From: Azadirachta indica
Taxonomy: Eukaryota; Streptophyta; Magnoliopsida; Sapindales; Meliaceae
NCBI GenBank assembly: GCA_022749755.1
Contig: CM040442.1
Location: 13,614,457-13,678,456, forward strand
Length of the DNA stretch: 64,000 nucleotides
Direction of reading: 5' to 3'
Below, one piece after another: positions 61,031 to 64,000 of the stretch (position 1 is its first letter; each line of letters starts with the position of its first letter). A program made the position numbers and the translations under genes. Below the pieces are notes generated by a model. The model was not told the origin of the DNA. It saw only the letters and a program-made list of their open reading frames with translations, and ran no database searches.

Positions 61031-62836
61031 AGACACCATTTTGCTGTGGTGTTCCAGGTGCTATAAGTTGGGATAAATCCTATGCTCCAACAAATAATCC
61101 TTGAACTCTGAATCAAGGTATTTACCTTCTCGATCTGATCGAAGAGTTTTAAGTAATTTACTTAATTGCTTTTCAACTTCTGCTAAAAATTTTTTAAACT
61201 TTCCAAAAGTTTCGGATTTTTTTTGCATTAGGTATACATAGCCATATCTAGATTAATCGTCAATAAAGCTGATAAAATGTTTATAACTACCTTTAACTTG
61301 TTCATTTAATAGGCCACAGATATCACTATGTAAATGTTTGAGTGGTTCTTTGGCCTTGTTGCCTTTTGCTGAGAAAAGTCTTTTAATCATTTTACCCTCT
61401 AAACTAGATTCACAGACAGGTAGAGTACCAATATTTAGTTCTTTTAAATGACCATCCTTTATGAGTCTGTTAATTCTATATAAAATAATATGACTTAACC
61501 TGAGGTGCCAAATATATGTCTCGTCACTTTGAAAACTTTTTGCCTTTTAAGTTTAGAATTTTCTACTCTGAATAATTCTGTATTAAGCAATGGTCGTTCA
61601 TTTGGCCTTAAAACATAAAGCACATCTTCTTCTTTTGCTAAACAAATATTTAAACCATTTTTAGAAATAACAATCTAATTATCATTAAATGAAATGCCAA
61701 ATAATTGTTCAACCAATTTAGAAACTAAAATCAAAGTTCTTCTAAAACTAGAAAAAAAATAAACATTGTTCAAAACAATAAATTTGTTTTGAAAATGTAA
61801 ACGAACAACCCCTATTGCTAATACAGAAACCACTGCTCCATTGCCCATTTCCCTGGTGAAGTCTCCATTAGCAAGCTCCTTGGAAGAACTAAGTATCTGC
61901 AATGAAGAATAAATATGATTAGTGTCTCCTAAATCAACTATTTATGGAGATAAATTATCTTCCACTAAACAAGCTTCTAGAACTAGTAAATTCGATTTAC
62001 CTTTCTTCTTGTCCTTCAACTCAAAGAGATACTTTTTACAGTTTCTCTTCCAGTGCCTATCAACTCTGCAGTGGAAAACATTTTCTGTTAGGTGTTTTGT
62101 TCTTACTATCTTTGGAGCCTTTCTTGGCTTTCTTAGATTGTGCTCTAGAACCATTTTTTGTATTTTTCCTCTTTTTGCTCTTGTTAAAGGAAGTAGTCCT
62201 ATTTTTAGCAATATTTGCCTCACCTTCTTTAGGCTTCTCTTTAGAGATAACCTCAAAGGTTTGCAGTTCATTAAGTAGCTGAGTCATGTTATAATTCAGC
62301 TTATTCATAATATAGTTCGTCTTGAACTGCGTAAAAGCCAGTGATAATGATTCAAGTATAATACTAACTTGAGTATGCTCATCAATGGTCACATCATGGA
62401 TTTTTGCCTTATTCATGTAATTCACCATATCCAAAACATGTTCTCTAACTAAAACACCTTTTTTCATCTTTGCATTCATGTAGTTACGTGTAGTTTCATG
62501 ATGCAATTGATCTGAGAGTTGCCCAAACATGGCCTAGAAGGGCTCTTATATCTCATATGGAGTCTCCATCTATTCATGCTTCTATCTAAACACATCATTC
62601 ATACTAGCTAACATATAGCAGCGGGCCTTATTATTGGCTTGAATCCAATTATCATATCGCTCTTGCATATTACGACGTGCACTGGCAACAGGTTTTGAAG
62701 AACACTTCTTAAAGAAAACAAACTTTTGGTTCTCATATATCAATATTATATTCATATTACTATTCCATTTTATAAAATTTTCATCATTTAACTTTTTGTT
62801 TGCAAGTAAAGTGATAATAGGATTAGTTGCAGACAT
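61031..62836 (-). pseudogene. Ty1-copia gag-protease-integrase fragment, - strand
   Basis: Opens with gag (LNDENFIKWNSNMNIILI near 62785; then LSDQLHHETTRNYMNAKMKK near 62510; IILESLSLAFTQFKTNY). The CCHC knuckle has lost its first Cys (VFHCRVDRHWKRNC, about 62025-62070). The protease DSG reads DLG near 61930. It then runs through LVSKLVEQLFGISF and an integrase zinc-binding region with breaks (ERPLLNTELF; later SDI-like and KLLKTLRSD-like text) to about 61031. No RT. Several stops and at least one frameshift near 62090. Confidence 0.85.
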
Positions 62837-64000
62837 AATTGCTGAAATAATTAAATATAACGTTTAATATACTTAACTTATTATCATAACATTTTTTGGA
62901 ATAGTAAACATAATGCATGATGCATATGATAAACACATAATTAAATTATTAAATCACAATAATTCAATTTTACAATTAATGTGCCGCTATAACGTAAGTC
63001 ACACTAATATAATTGAATTGAGACTATCTCAATTAATAAACGAAATTCAAAATATCTTATATTTTCAGTCATTTATTAATTATCGTTATTTTTTTTTGTC
63101 AAGATACAATTAACAATTTAATTTGTATCTTCATGAGTGTAATCTATTGTTTTGGATTTTAATAACTTAACTCAAAAATGCCGCCGTAGGTTAGGTCAAA
63201 TTTGAAATACATTATCTGAACCCTATCACTAGGAAGCCAACCTTGATATTAATATGCATAGATACCCTCCGTAGGGAGGACAAAATCTAAGCGTCACAAG
63301 GCGTTACCTATATCTCACAGTGTTGTACTAACATTGGAGACTGTGGGATATATTGTCATATATCCCTCTCCCACTCATTATTTAAAAAAAAAAAATTGTG
63401 TTTCTTCTTATAAAATCTCTTATGTTTTATAATCCTAGTAAATTACTTATATCTCATATTAATAATTACTAGATATATAGAATCTAATTATATGTTGGTT
63501 AATTATTTAGATTAATAGAATCCAATCTAATTGGGCCTAGGTTTATAATTTATTCCAATCTAATTGGACCTAACAATTTAGGATAACCTAGTTCTATTAA
63601 TATGGGCTTAAATAATTATCATATATTTAATAAAATCACATTTTATTAAAAATAGAATAATATAGGCTAATCTAAAAATTAACAATTAATTTAGATAAGC
63701 CCAATTAAATAAATGAGATAATCATTGAGTTTAATTATAAAACATAATTACTCATTATTTAATTTATTATTCTTTTCAATTAATCTAATTAATTATAATC
63801 ATTATTCATATTTAACTATTAAAAGGAAATGATGACATGCATGCATGACATTCAATAATGATAATGAGTGGGTATTATGAATGGCATGATATTATGTATG
63901 ATCATGTTATCGTATCACATACCTTATAAAAATAATAATTAACAATTAATTAACTTTGGGTAGGTTCCTTAGGATATTTAAATATAAACCCAAATAATTA
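62837..64000 (-). other. Upstream region of the - strand copia element
   Basis: No gene. 63180-63390 has phrases such as 'gccgccgtaggttaggtc' and 'ccctccgtagggagg' (the latter a near-perfect palindrome at 63268-63282) that look like a retroelement leader. A clear LTR end or primer-binding site was not found. The last 600 bases are AT-rich. Confidence 0.35.

Noticed and set aside
61922..62282. Two + frames of 112-118 codons
   Set aside because: They are antisense to the copia gag and zinc-knuckle region, which has clear homology on the - strand.
63268..63282. Palindrome ccctccgtagggagg as a possible terminator or operator
   Set aside because: It sits in what looks like a retroelement leader in eukaryotic DNA, and there is no functional context for a terminator.

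Overview
The window is AT-rich plant nuclear DNA with spliced genes and a dense layer of decayed transposable elements. A woody eudicot is the best guess. The CC-NBS-LRR tail, the pectinesterase/inhibitor genes and the retroelement types look Citrus-like to me, but this is recognition from memory and was not searched. I see no prokaryotic features, no rRNA or tRNA gene and no CRISPR array.

Only two genes look intact. One is a two-exon pectinesterase on the + strand (37167-38374). The other is a single-exon pectinesterase/invertase-inhibitor-like gene on the - strand (49204-49734). Two damaged relatives of the inhibitor lie between them, so enzyme and putative inhibitor form a 12-kb neighbourhood. 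Whether they interact is inference. The pectinesterase has Pro where the family has a catalytic Gln, so its activity is uncertain.

Layout. 1-12 kb: a CC-NBS-LRR resistance pseudogene (nonsense codon, two frameshifts, Walker A lysine lost), followed by a head-to-tail array of decayed units made from the gene's LRR tail and a spliced 3' flank. 12-29 kb: mostly AT-rich DNA with a long hairpin element, an LTR-like piece, an FKBP exon fragment, CTG-rich blocks, a degraded plant-mobile-domain gene and a MITE family. 29.8-34.3 kb: a non-coding LTR element on the - strand with a 1.2-kb tandem duplication. 37-43 kb: pectinesterase, then a 1.95-kb tandem duplication carrying inhibitor pseudogenes and Ty3-gypsy LTR/protease/RT pieces. 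43.1-48.4 kb: a nearly full-length, dead L1-type LINE on the - strand. 49-50.3 kb: inhibitor gene with an inverted-repeat element in its upstream region. 54-63 kb: two Ty1-copia fragments in opposite orientations (both cut in integrase, with no RT), non-coding LTR-element pieces, a CACTA terminus and another MITE copy.

No wholly new system was found. The observations most worth following up are the exon/intron-preserving array after the resistance pseudogene, the inhibitor pseudogenes lying directly behind an LTR and primer-binding site, the hairpin elements, and the pectinesterase active-site change.
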